From contig NZ_JARXXA010000022.1 in NCBI RefSeq assembly GCF_029892785.1, forward strand, positions 1-63,055: a stretch of DNA of 63,055 nucleotides, in the 5' to 3' direction. Below are positions 53,714 through 61,933 of this stretch, piece by piece. Each line of letters begins with the position of its first letter. Positions within the stretch are counted from its first letter, which is position 1. A program made the position numbers and the translations under genes. The stretch comes from Parabacteroides sp. PH5-46. GTDB lineage: Bacteria; Bacteroidota; Bacteroidia; Bacteroidales; Tannerellaceae. The notes under the pieces are model-generated. The model was given only the letters and a program-made list of their open reading frames with translations. It was not told where the DNA came from and searched no databases.

Positions 53714-54916
53714 TCAAAGTTTTACTTTGTAGAAGTTCTCGCTCAGGGTATAGCTTACAGTGAGCCCGATGACGTCTTTCTGGAGGGTATTACCCTTTAG
53801 CTGTAACTTGTCGTAGAAGAAAGAAGCACTAATCTGCCCATTCGACACCGGAAACCCTAATCCAAGTGTTGCCCGCCAACCCAGACCTCCCTTTCCGTTG
53901 ATGTTATAGTACGGCGTGGAGAGGTTAAAACCGGCCTTATAGCTCATCCGCTTCCAGTAATTTTTGATTCCATAGCCTTGGGGCGAATAGCAAAGGCCGG
54001 AACGAAGCTCGTGCGCATCTTTGAACACAACCCGGCTGGCGCCCGACTTCAATGCACTGTACTTACGGAAGGTATAGTCGAGGCCATACGTCATATGTTT
54101 ATATTGTAAAGAGCCACCCAGTCCGGCAAACTGAGGTAGATACTGCGTGATCTTTCTGTTCGTCGTTTCTGTTTCGGATAGCGAAGAGGTGATGGTCTGC
54201 TTATTCTCCAGCTTTATCTTTTGCTCATAGCCGTATACGGCACCAAGCGTTACTCTTGTATGTTTATTCAGGGCACGCTGATACTGCAAGCCGAAATCCG
54301 CATAGAAAGCGCGTGCGTCCATGTACTGCTTGAGGGACATATTGTCTTGCGTTTCCTTCTGGGTCATCGTCCCGAAGATATAGCTGATATTAACGCCCAA
54401 TGAGAGATTCCAGGGGAGTAAAAACGCATTAGAAACAGAGGCTTTGGATAGTCCGCCGTCCCCCTCAAAGGTACTTTCAATCGTACTCGAGGCAGTACCT
54501 TCCAATGGCTGGGAGCTTTTGAAGTAATAGCCCACCGTAGAGTAAGGCGTAAGGCTTGCTGCCATATACCAGCGGGGTATAATGCGACCTCCCATCATAA
54601 AGGCAGACACATTGCCGGTAAAAGCGTTGTTCGATTTACCTCGCGACTGATAGTTTTCACTCTTCAGGAAGGCTGAGACCTCTGCTATCAGCCGGCAGCT
54701 ATCCATCCCCGTCAGTCCGGCAGGGTTTTCTACATTAATCAGCATCGGCTGGCGCATCCCGTAGGCCACGCCTCCCATAGCTGCATTCTGTCCGTATAGC
54801 CCGGATACCATCTCTCCAAGGCCAAACATGGAATAGGGCGACGAGGTCATTGTATTTTGTGCTGCAACAGGCAAGGCCGGAAGCAACAAGAGGAAGATAT
54901 ATTTAATAGCTTTCAT
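53714..54916 (-). CDS. Outer-membrane beta-barrel protein
   Basis: A 400-aa exported protein (signal ending near PVAAQ) starting NTMTSSPYSMFGLGEM, with repeated aromatic beta strands and NVENPAGLTGMDS. It resembles FadL/OmpP1-like barrels of Bacteroidetes. It ends with a strand TVSYTLSENFYKVKL. Its start overlaps the DUF4270 gene by 14 bp, suggesting translational coupling. The transported substrate is not known. Confidence 0.78.
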   Translation of the reverse strand: MKAIKYIFLLLLPALPVAAQNTMTSSPYSMFGLGEMVSGLYGQNAAMGGVAYGMRQPMLINVENPAGLTGMDSCRLIAEVSAFLKSENYQSRGKSNNAFTGNVSAFMMGGRIIPRWYMAASLTPYSTVGYYFKSSQPLEGTASSTIESTFEGDGGLSKASVSNAFLLPWNLSLGVNISYIFGTMTQKETQDNMSLKQYMDARAFYADFGLQYQRALNKHTRVTLGAVYGYEQKIKLENKQTITSSLSETETTNRKITQYLPQFAGLGGSLQYKHMTYGLDYTFRKYSALKSGASRVVFKDAHELRSGLCYSPQGYGIKNYWKRMSYKAGFNLSTPYYNINGKGGLGWRATLGLGFPVSNGQISASFFYDKLQLKGNTLQKDVIGLTVSYTLSENFYKVKL

Positions 54917-56219
54917 ATATTTTGTATACTAGTTGTAAGACGATAGGGTTTTTACTCTGCTGATCACCTATAAGCAGGTTGTTGATTGTTTTGGTATAGC
55001 CATCCGTATCGAATACCAGTTGCAAATTATGTTTGTACATACCCTCCGCCCCCATTTCTTCTTTGATAAAGTCGGTTATATCAAAGTAGTAATAGGTTTC
55101 ATCATCGTACGTGTCATTTTTTAGTAAAGTTCCGGCCTGTACTTCTTCGCCCAGGTAGTCTGTTACCGCATTGGTTATCACATTGTTTTCGTCGGCGATG
55201 TAGAGATAGATATTCTCAGGTAGCGGGTTATAAGTAGAATAGGTGCCCTTCGCCGGGTATATCTTCAGGTATGCTGCTTCTACCAAGACCTGCTCCCCTT
55301 GAGTCCTCAGGTTATTCAGATACGGAAACTCTACACGCGTGTACCAGCCCATACCTCCGGCCAGCAATGCCATATTGTCAAGGGAATCAGACGGTATCAC
55401 AGCGCCTTTGGCGGGATAGGACTCCATGCGGGTGCCACTACGGTCTTGGGTGATGTGGTTAAACTGGTCGCTCGTTTTAGGCCAAAACATTAGCTCCTGA
55501 CTATTCTCCAGCTCATCGGCTATCCGGTAACGCAGCGAGAGGCTAGCCGAGGTATCCGCCAGCGAGAAACCTAATAGTGACTGGTTCGCATCGCCCTCCG
55601 GAACGATTGCAATACCCTTAAAATAGTCCTCAAAGCGGTCACTCGATACTGCCTGATCCCGCGCGTGGAACTTTTGGAGCAAATCCTTACCCAGTTCGTC
55701 TGAAAGGCGGATCTCAATGAGAGTCGTATCGTTTGGTTTCGGTTTGAAGGTATAGGTACCGAGAGGCTCGGAGCTATAAGTTACCGAGTTATGATTGTAC
55801 AGGTAGCCATTACTATTCAGGATAATCTTTTGGGTGAGGGCATAGATATTCAGTCGTAGTTGTTGAGTTGTGTCGCCCAGAAAATAGCGATTAGGTGAGA
55901 TCTGCAACATCAGCGAATCAAGCCGCACGCTTTCATCCGAGTCCAGATTATACGAGGGGCGGTTGTAAGGGATAAAGGCAGCGGCTGAAACCGTTCCCCA
56001 CACCGGATGACCGTAACACCCCACCAGTGCCACTTCCTTGCCGGAGGTCTCCAGCGAATCAACCGAGATCGAAGCCAGCCTCACGGTACAGGTGTCGACA
56101 CTCACGTTTCTGAAAACTGACTCTACCAGAGAGTCACCGTAGCTATTATTCTCATCATAACAAGAGGCCAGCAGTCCGGCCGTCAGCAGCAATATTACAA
56201 TAGATAGGTGTTTGTACAT
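54903..56219 (-). CDS. DUF4270-family lipoprotein
   Basis: A 438-aa lipoprotein (GLLASC lipobox). Segments fit the DUF4270 family: SVDTCTVRLASISVDSLETSG, ALVGCYGHPVWGTVSAAAFIPYN, LDSLMLQISPNRYFLGDTTQQLRLNIYAL and DTDGYTKTINNLLIGDQQSKNPI. Family function is not established. It is divergent from the kelch gene and coupled to the barrel gene, implying a shared surface process. Confidence 0.83.
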   Translation of the reverse strand: MYKHLSIVILLLTAGLLASCYDENNSYGDSLVESVFRNVSVDTCTVRLASISVDSLETSGKEVALVGCYGHPVWGTVSAAAFIPYNRPSYNLDSDESVRLDSLMLQISPNRYFLGDTTQQLRLNIYALTQKIILNSNGYLYNHNSVTYSSEPLGTYTFKPKPNDTTLIEIRLSDELGKDLLQKFHARDQAVSSDRFEDYFKGIAIVPEGDANQSLLGFSLADTSASLSLRYRIADELENSQELMFWPKTSDQFNHITQDRSGTRMESYPAKGAVIPSDSLDNMALLAGGMGWYTRVEFPYLNNLRTQGEQVLVEAAYLKIYPAKGTYSTYNPLPENIYLYIADENNVITNAVTDYLGEEVQAGTLLKNDTYDDETYYYFDITDFIKEEMGAEGMYKHNLQLVFDTDGYTKTINNLLIGDQQSKNPIVLQLVYKIYESY

Positions 56220-56312
56220 AAAATTATACGTTCATTAGTACTACATAGAAGCGGGTACAAAGAAGAGCCAAAAGTTTGCATCCTCCAAGTGTATCCTGTC
56301 AACGCCCCGTTT

Positions 56313-56410
56313 CAATCGGTCAGTCCCCATCCTGTGGTCTTTAAGTGCATAAGGCCTATGATTACCCCTTGTATCTGCGCGTTGACCGAGGCAAATGGCT
56401 CGTTGACCGA
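56313..56410. repeat. TTGACCGA repeats in divergent promoter region
   Basis: GTTGACCGA occurs at 56381-56389 and 56402-56410, 21 bp apart, and its reverse complement TCGGTCA at 56316-56322. All lie between the DUF4270 and kelch starts. They match the motif cluster upstream of the GH3-GH30 gene. Confidence 0.55.
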
Positions 56411-56481
56411 TTTAATTTGCCGGGTAAGTAAAACTCTTGTTCATTTGCCCTCAAAACAACCCATAAATACATATAACGAGT

Positions 56482-57489
56482 ATGACACAACACAAACTGA
56501 TAGCTCTGTTGATTGCCTTATTCCCGGCATTTTTTTCTTCATGTGGTGATGACGATGACGACGACTTGATCGGAAAGTGGTACCGCGTATCCGACATGGA
56601 CGGATTGGCACGCAGCGATGCCTCCTCATTTACGATAGGCAACAAAGGGTACCTCGTTTGTGGTTACACCGGCTCAGAACGCCTCACCGACCTGTGGGAA
56701 TATGACATTGCGCAGGATTTTTGGACACAAAAGGCAGCCTTTCCGGGTACAGCACGTAATTCTGCCGTAGGATTTAGTGTAGGGAGCAAAGGATATCTTG
56801 GAACGGGCTTCGACGGCGAGAATTACCTCAATGATTTCTGGGAATACGACCCCGCCTCGAACAATTGGACACAAAAAGCAGACTTCCCGGCCTCCGCAAG
56901 GATAGGCGCCGTAGCCTTCGGACTATCAGGCAAAGGATACATAGGATGTGGATATGATGGAAACTACCAGAAAGATTTCTATGCCTTTACTCCTTCCACC
57001 AACAGCTGGGAGCAGATCATAAGCATTGGAGGTAGTAAACGTCAGGGCGCTACAGCTTTTGTAATGAATGACAACGTGGCGTATGTCTGCTGCGGACAAA
57101 ATAATGGCGATCACATCTATGACTTCTGGAAATACGACGCTTCAACCAAGCAGTGGACCCAGTTGCGCGATATCGCCAACACTTCAGACGATGATTATGA
57201 CGATGATTATAACATAGTACGGGCAAACGCAGTAGCTTTTGTCATTGATGGTGCGGCTTACATAGCCTGTGGTGAAAACAGCGGAAGCTTGCGTACCGAT
57301 ACCTGGAAATATTACCCCACAACGGATCTGTGGGAGAACGTTTCCAAATTCAAGGGATCCGCCCGTACAGTAGCGGCTTCTTTCTCCACTGGCGAGAGAG
57401 GATTCGTGGTATCAGGAAAGAGTGGCACCTACCGTTTTGATGACATATGGGAACTACACCCTTATGAATACGACGATGATGAATATTAA
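56482..57489 (+). CDS. Kelch-repeat lipoprotein
   Basis: A 335-aa protein with a lipobox (AFFSSC) followed by an Asp run (DDDDDD) that should favour surface display. Five or six kelch repeats follow, each with a GYL/GYV-xCG turn and a DFWEYD.....WTQ strand (NDFWEYDPASNNWTQKADFP). They form a beta-propeller. Its 3' end overlaps the DUF4907 gene by 14 bp. It belongs to the same cluster as DUF4270 and the barrel. Binding partner unknown. Confidence 0.85.
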   Translation: MTQHKLIALLIALFPAFFSSCGDDDDDDLIGKWYRVSDMDGLARSDASSFTIGNKGYLVCGYTGSERLTDLWEYDIAQDFWTQKAAFPGTARNSAVGFSVGSKGYLGTGFDGENYLNDFWEYDPASNNWTQKADFPASARIGAVAFGLSGKGYIGCGYDGNYQKDFYAFTPSTNSWEQIISIGGSKRQGATAFVMNDNVAYVCCGQNNGDHIYDFWKYDASTKQWTQLRDIANTSDDDYDDDYNIVRANAVAFVIDGAAYIACGENSGSLRTDTWKYYPTTDLWENVSKFKGSARTVAASFSTGERGFVVSGKSGTYRFDDIWELHPYEYDDDEY

Positions 57490-57811
57490 AGGCAAGAAGA
57501 TTGCAGTAGGATTGCTACTATTCCTGATGCTCATTCTATCATTTACACTTCACCGGGGATATATGGGAAACCCCGGTGGCCGGCAACCGGAGTTGCAAAC
57601 GTTTCAATCGGGGGACGGATGGGGCTATCGCATTATGTTTGATACCAAGGTACTAGTCTATCAGCCCACCGTTCCTGCGATTGATACAATTATGACATTC
57701 CCTACTGAGTCTTCCGCCCGCCAACTGGGCTCATTAGTACTCAAGAGGATCAAGAAAGGAGAAAATTTTACAGTAACATACAATGAAGTAAAACATTCAC
57801 TCTCTCATTAA
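57476..57811 (+). CDS. DUF4907-family small exported protein
   Basis: About 111 residues: one N-terminal membrane/signal helix (IAVGLLLFLMLILSFTLH), then a small domain with GDGWGYRIMFDTKVLVYQPTVPAIDTIMTFPT and LVLKRIKKGENFTVTYNEV. This fits the DUF4907 family. The start at 57476 gives the helix a normal position and a 14-bp overlap with the kelch gene. It is the last gene of the cluster before a terminator. Confidence 0.78.
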   Translation: MMNIKGKKIAVGLLLFLMLILSFTLHRGYMGNPGGRQPELQTFQSGDGWGYRIMFDTKVLVYQPTVPAIDTIMTFPTESSARQLGSLVLKRIKKGENFTVTYNEVKHSLSH

Positions 57812-57840
57812 GGACAATAAATAGTTCTTATTCATTCGGG

Positions 57841-57869
57841 GAAGGCTGGCTATTGATTAGTCGGCCTTC
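57841..57869 (+). terminator. Terminator after DUF4907 gene
   Basis: GAAGGC (57841-57846) and its partner in CGGCCTTC (57862-57869) form a stem around a loop with further weak pairing. T-rich sequence follows. Confidence 0.6.
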
Positions 57870-57918
57870 TTTGTTTGTCTCTCATTGTTTAGTTCTACAT
57901 TCATGTACAACTAAACAC

Positions 57919-58599
57919 CTACTCTTTTACACTTTTCAAGTGGCTGGCGTCGCAGAAAGGTTTGTTCTTACTCTTTCCACAGCGACAAAGCGTTACCCTG
58001 TTACGCGTCGGATAAGGATCGCCGGCATCACTTTCTATCAAAATACCACCCTTTACCCATAAAGGCCCCATTACGCCGGCTCCCGGGTCTTCCAGGGCGC
58101 TTATCTCCTTCCTTAATTTGGGCTCCAGGTGTAAGCCTTCTTTGTTCACAGCTGTAAGTCTACCACTCGGGCATGCCTTGGTTTGGTGTTTTACAATCCT
58201 TTTGGCATCCGGATGATTGGACGTTTCTACCAAATTCCATGTGCCGCTCTTTGTATCGCAGAAACGAGCACCTGCACATAATTCTTCAGCATCCAGCAAG
58301 TCTATCTGCTTACCTTCGATAAACTTTGCCATTTCCTCATAGGTAGTCGTAGGGGCTGTTTCCGTACCATCGAAACCCTTATTGTGAGAACCGTCACAAT
58401 AAGGCTTATCTTTACTCATCCCACAGCGGCAAAGATGCACTATTTCATCCGTTTCGTACTTCTCCAACTCTTCATATTCAAGTGAAAACTTCCGAGCGTT
58501 GGGCACATAGCGCAAATGATTTAATGGAATATTCCCCATTGCTTCATAAGGACCGTCTTCTAATACTTTAATCTTTTTGTAACTTGAGTAAAATACCAT
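57919..58599 (-). CDS. Double-CDGSH iron-sulfur protein
   Basis: A 226-aa protein with two CDGSH-type motifs (CRCGMSKDKPYCDGSH and CRCGKSKNKPFCDASH), each expected to hold a [2Fe-2S] cluster with 3 Cys/1 His ligands. Between them is a domain with further conserved cysteines (CAGARFCD, ACPSGRL) that may bind another cluster, as in the divergent 4Fe-4S mono-cluster group. No signal peptide is present, so it should be cytoplasmic. It is probably co-transcribed with the acetyltransferase gene 6 bp upstream. Role likely redox or Fe-S handling; partner unknown. Confidence 0.88.
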   Translation of the reverse strand: MVFYSSYKKIKVLEDGPYEAMGNIPLNHLRYVPNARKFSLEYEELEKYETDEIVHLCRCGMSKDKPYCDGSHNKGFDGTETAPTTTYEEMAKFIEGKQIDLLDAEELCAGARFCDTKSGTWNLVETSNHPDAKRIVKHQTKACPSGRLTAVNKEGLHLEPKLRKEISALEDPGAGVMGPLWVKGGILIESDAGDPYPTRNRVTLCRCGKSKNKPFCDASHLKSVKE

Positions 58600-58605
58600 A
58601 ATAAT

Positions 58606-58917
58606 TCATCCTTTAAATTTACTTTCCCACTCATTGGGTACCAATAGATCTTTATAAGCAGGCGTTTTCCTGAAAACATAGTTGGCAAAATGGCATAACG
58701 GAACAACATAGACTCCCTTCTCGCGGGCAAAATCTGCAATAGCACCTATCAACGCCTTGCCCACGCCCCTACCGCCATATTCATGATTTATTTCTGTATG
58801 ATAAATAATGACTGTATCATCATCATCGTTGATGTAGATAATCATACCTGCTTCCTTTCCACCTATAAAAGCCCTAAAAATACCTCTATCTATGTGCTCT
58901 TCGTGTTTAATTTCCAT
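58606..58917 (-). CDS. Small GNAT-type N-acetyltransferase
   Basis: A 103-aa protein of the short YjdJ-like GNAT group. Motif A is TEINHEYGGRGVGKALI, followed by FAREKGVYVVPLCHFANYVFRK. The size is normal for this compact group. Substrate unknown. It forms a two-gene unit with the CDGSH protein. Confidence 0.83.
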   Translation of the reverse strand: MEIKHEEHIDRGIFRAFIGGKEAGMIIYINDDDDTVIIYHTEINHEYGGRGVGKALIGAIADFAREKGVYVVPLCHFANYVFRKTPAYKDLLVPNEWESKFKG

Positions 58918-59278
58918 CTTTCTGTCTTTTAAACGTTAGTCTTTTTCATATAAAACATCAAACGGCTTCATATAGTTGTCAAAAGTAATAAATAAAATAC
59001 AGAAAAAGAAGAATCAATTGCCACTATTTGATTTCCAAACACCCCTTTTTAACATAAAGGGAGTGACTCTTAGAGTTTCAATCGTTTCGTTTTGCACACA
59101 AAGAGTGGCTCCTGGATATTCGCCCACATGGTTTGAGAACGTCCGAGTGGCTCCTCGTCCGTAAAACGAAACTCACGAAGTTTTAATTGTTGCGTATTCC
59201 GCCACAATTTTATGTAGCAGAAAGAAAAGATACTCTGGGATATTATTCATAAATTTGTAGCTTATAATAATCGTTTCA
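58918..59278. other. Gap with inverted and direct repeats
   Basis: No gene is supported in these 361 bp. GTTTCGTTTT (59084-59093) and AAAACGAAAC (59163-59172) are a 10-bp inverted repeat 69 bp apart. GAGTGGCTCCT occurs twice between them. A -7 box TAAATTTG lies at 59252-59259 before the kinase gene. The repeat pair could be a degenerate small mobile element or an RNA feature. Confidence 0.5.
59252..59259 (+). promoter_or_regulatory. -7 box (TAAATTTG) for pyridoxal kinase gene
   Basis: TAAATTTG fits TAnnTTTG and lies 19 bp before the start codon. A good -33 element was not seen. Confidence 0.45.
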
Positions 59279-60136
59279 ATGGAAAGTACATCACTTCAGA
59301 GGGTTGCTGCGATACACGATCTTTCCGGTTTCGGAAAGTGTTCGCTTACGGTAGCACTCCCTATTTTATCGGCAGCAGGCATAGAAGTAAGTGCCATGCC
59401 AACAGCAGTATTGTCTACTCATACGGGAGGCATTACAGGTTTTACATATCTGGATACCACCAGTGAGATGCGTCCCTTCATGGACCATTGGAAGTCTTTA
59501 AACATTCAGTTTGACGCCATCTATAGCGGATTTCTGGGTTCTTTCGAGCAGTTGGATATCGTAAGTGACTTCTTTGATACATTCAGACAAAAAAACAACC
59601 TCATCCTTGTAGATCCTGTAATGGCCGACAATGGTGAGCTATATAAAATATTCACACCCGAGTTTGCCCTCGGTATGAAGGAACTCTGCCGGAAGGCCGA
59701 CATCATCGTACCTAATATAACGGAGGCTACCCTCTTACTGGGAGAACCTTACCAACCCGGCCCCTACTCCAAAGCCTACATAGAAGACTTGCTGAAGAAG
59801 CTGAGCCAACTGGGTCCGAAACAAGTAGTGCTAACAGGCGTTTACTTTGAAGAGGAAGAGCTGGGCGCCGCTACTTACGACCGGACAACGAACCAGACCG
59901 GCTATACCTTCGTACCCAAAATACCGGGATACTACCACGGAACAGGAGATGTATTCGGCAGCGCATTACTGGCGGCATTGATGAATGGCTTCAGCCTGGA
60001 GCAATCAGCCGGAATTGCCGTCCGCTATACAGCAGGCAGCATCCTGCGGACCTACGAGGCCAAAGCCGACTACCGCTTCGGAGTAGATTTTGAGCATGGC
60101 TTCCCCGAATTGCTCCGCGAACTTAAAAAGGTATAA
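59279..60136 (+). CDS. Pyridoxal/pyridoxamine kinase
   Basis: A 285-aa ribokinase-fold enzyme that phosphorylates B6 vitamers. Motifs are AIHDLSGFGKCSLTVALP, PTAVLSTHTGG, YSGFLGS, VDPVMADNGELY, PNITEATLLLG and YYHGTGDVFGSALLAALMNG (ATP site and catalytic Asp in GTGD). The PdxY/PdxK group is clear; exact vitamer preference is not. Its 3' end overlaps that of the convergent MBL gene by 14 bp. Confidence 0.9.
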   Translation: MESTSLQRVAAIHDLSGFGKCSLTVALPILSAAGIEVSAMPTAVLSTHTGGITGFTYLDTTSEMRPFMDHWKSLNIQFDAIYSGFLGSFEQLDIVSDFFDTFRQKNNLILVDPVMADNGELYKIFTPEFALGMKELCRKADIIVPNITEATLLLGEPYQPGPYSKAYIEDLLKKLSQLGPKQVVLTGVYFEEEELGAATYDRTTNQTGYTFVPKIPGYYHGTGDVFGSALLAALMNGFSLEQSAGIAVRYTAGSILRTYEAKADYRFGVDFEHGFPELLRELKKV

Positions 60137-60986
60137 AGGAATAACCTCCTGAGGCTTGCCTTTTGATACTTCCCATTGCCGGGTAGGCTACGTGCATACC
60201 CGCTATGGGTATATTATACTTGGATACATATTCGAGTACTTGCTTGCGGGCAGCAATTGCATCGTCGGGGTTCACATCGTAGGTGACTGCTACTTGCGGA
60301 TAAGGCATTTGTAGAGCCATCGCATGAGTCAGATCGCCCCAAACCAGTAGTTTTTCACCGCCCGACTCCAACATATATATCGTATGACCGGGGGTATGTC
60401 CGTAAGCGGCATAGGCTGTGAGTCCGGGGACCAAATCGGTAGTTGATTTGCCCAGCTCACAGGGTTGGAATAAATGTAGTTGGTCTTTGTAGGCGGCAAT
60501 GATCTGTTGCTGCTGCTTGAATTTTTCATCACCCATCCAGTAGTCGTACTCCGGCTGCGAAAGATAGAGCTTGGCATTGGGGAACATAACGACTCCTTCA
60601 CGAAGGAGGCCGCCTGTATGGTCGCCATGCATGTGTGTAAGCAAGATAATGTCTATCTGAGAGGGGGAAACGCCTAGTGATTCGAGGTTATTGAATAACT
60701 CGCGGCCAAGACCGGCATCTACCAGAACTGTTTGGGAGGGCATTTGCACAAGAAAAGCATTCATTGCATTGGGAAAGGTACCTTCAGGGGCGCATGCAGC
60801 GATCATTTCATCTGTTGCGCCAATTAAAATGCCTTTATTACCTTGTCCCTGAGATTCAGCCAACAGGTTGATGATGGAAGTTCCTACCGGGTAGGAATAG
60901 ACGTGGTTCGCGTTTTGAGCAGTTGAGTTTCCTGCTGATAGCAGGAAACCCAGGCTGATGATAGTGGTTGCTATTATATTCTTCAT
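60123..60986 (-). CDS. Exported MBL-fold metallohydrolase
   Basis: A roughly 287-aa protein with a signal peptide ending near GNSTAQ (start at 60986 chosen; an upstream ATG at 61037 would put a poor leader before it). Metallo-beta-lactamase metal motifs are LTHMHGDHTGG, YGHTPGHTIYM, WGDLTHA and GMHVAYPAMG. It is probably periplasmic. Many such proteins are lactonases or unknown hydrolases; the substrate cannot be read here. It converges with the kinase gene, and their ends overlap. Confidence 0.83.
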   Translation of the reverse strand: MKNIIATTIISLGFLLSAGNSTAQNANHVYSYPVGTSIINLLAESQGQGNKGILIGATDEMIAACAPEGTFPNAMNAFLVQMPSQTVLVDAGLGRELFNNLESLGVSPSQIDIILLTHMHGDHTGGLLREGVVMFPNAKLYLSQPEYDYWMGDEKFKQQQQIIAAYKDQLHLFQPCELGKSTTDLVPGLTAYAAYGHTPGHTIYMLESGGEKLLVWGDLTHAMALQMPYPQVAVTYDVNPDDAIAARKQVLEYVSKYNIPIAGMHVAYPAMGSIKRQASGGYSFIPF

Positions 60987-61051
60987 ATTCATATAATTTG
61001 AACAACAAATATATGAATAAAAAGAAATGGAAAGCAATTAGTGCAAATTAG

Positions 61052-61282
61052 TTAGTTCATTTTGTTGTCCAGAGTCTTCAGTTCCTGAAGTTTCTGTTCA
61101 ATTTCTTCTTTTTCTTTGATCAGACGAAGTTCTTCGTTTCCTAACTTTTCTTTCTTATACCGAAGTGCGTACGCAATTACATCCTCCAATTCGGAGAAGC
61201 TAAGATACTTCAAATGATTCTTTACTTCTTTGTACGCTGTCTCTTTCTTGACCATATTGGTCTGTCCTTTTGGTCGTGCCAT
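61052..61282 (-). CDS. Small coiled-coil hypothetical protein
   Basis: A 76-aa basic protein with an N-terminal RPKGQTN segment, a middle helix (YKEVKNHLKYLSFSELEDVIAYALRYKKEK) and a C-terminal coiled coil (ELRLIKEKEEIEQKLQELKTLDNKM). No family is recognised. It could be a small DNA-binding or structural protein. It follows the LytTR gene on the same strand. Confidence 0.6.
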   Translation of the reverse strand: MARPKGQTNMVKKETAYKEVKNHLKYLSFSELEDVIAYALRYKKEKLGNEELRLIKEKEEIEQKLQELKTLDNKMN

Positions 61283-61362
61283 ATTCTTGTTGTTTAAATG
61301 ATTTTCTAATATAACATAGAAAGGATTAAATTTGTTTTCAACATGTGCTGAAATGAATAAAT

Positions 61363-61800
61363 CTACTCCTGCAAGACCAACTGTTTCATTAAATTCGGGA
61401 GGTAGGAATCGCTGATGGGGATCAAGTCGTTATTGATACGTATGCGTTTGCGTTCAATGTAGTTAATATGCTGGATCGCGACGATGTATGAGCGGTGCAC
61501 ACGGCTAAATTCTTTGCCCGTAAGGATGGATTCAAAGCGCTTGAGGCTCACTTGGGATAAGAGGCATTTTCCGTTGGTTCGATGTATCTTCACGTAATCA
61601 CCGTAACCTTCGAGATAGAGGATTTCTTCTCTGCGCACGCGAATTATTTTGCTTCCTTCTTTCACAAAGAGGGGCATCTCGGGCTGGTCCTTGTATAAAA
61701 CTTCATGTACGTCTTCCAATGCTTTGTCGAGCTTCTCAAAATAACTCATCAAGGAATCCAATGTGGCTGAGTCGCCATCAAAAGTGATACATTTTAGCAT
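61363..61800 (-). CDS. LytTR regulator with shortened receiver domain
   Basis: A 145-aa protein. The C-terminal 95 residues are a complete LytTR DNA-binding domain (LFVKEGSKIIRVRREEILYLEGYGDYVKIH, FSRVHRSYIVAIQHINYIERKRIRI). The first 25 residues (MLKCITFDGDSATLDSLMSYFEKL) look like the start of a LytR-type receiver (normally MLKCIIVDDEP...), which then jumps to the linker (KALEDVHEVLY). An internal loss of most of the receiver would explain the length. The protein would then be free of phosphorylation control. It lies beside a second, intact LytTR regulator. Confidence 0.78.
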   Translation of the reverse strand: MLKCITFDGDSATLDSLMSYFEKLDKALEDVHEVLYKDQPEMPLFVKEGSKIIRVRREEILYLEGYGDYVKIHRTNGKCLLSQVSLKRFESILTGKEFSRVHRSYIVAIQHINYIERKRIRINNDLIPISDSYLPNLMKQLVLQE

Positions 61801-61933
61801 AATGATTGGCTTCTTTTTAATTGTTTGAGAAGCAAAGTAAAACGGAAAGTCCGTGAAGAAAGGTTAACGATCGGTGAGTAGTTTCATTTTGGCGGTGAAA
61901 CGCCCTGCTAAAAGGGTGAAACGCCACGGGTAT

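Noticed and set aside
58976-59164. Plus-strand 62-aa frame in the gap before the kinase
   Set aside because: Sequence is not protein-like and runs through the repeat pair; no usable start signal was seen.
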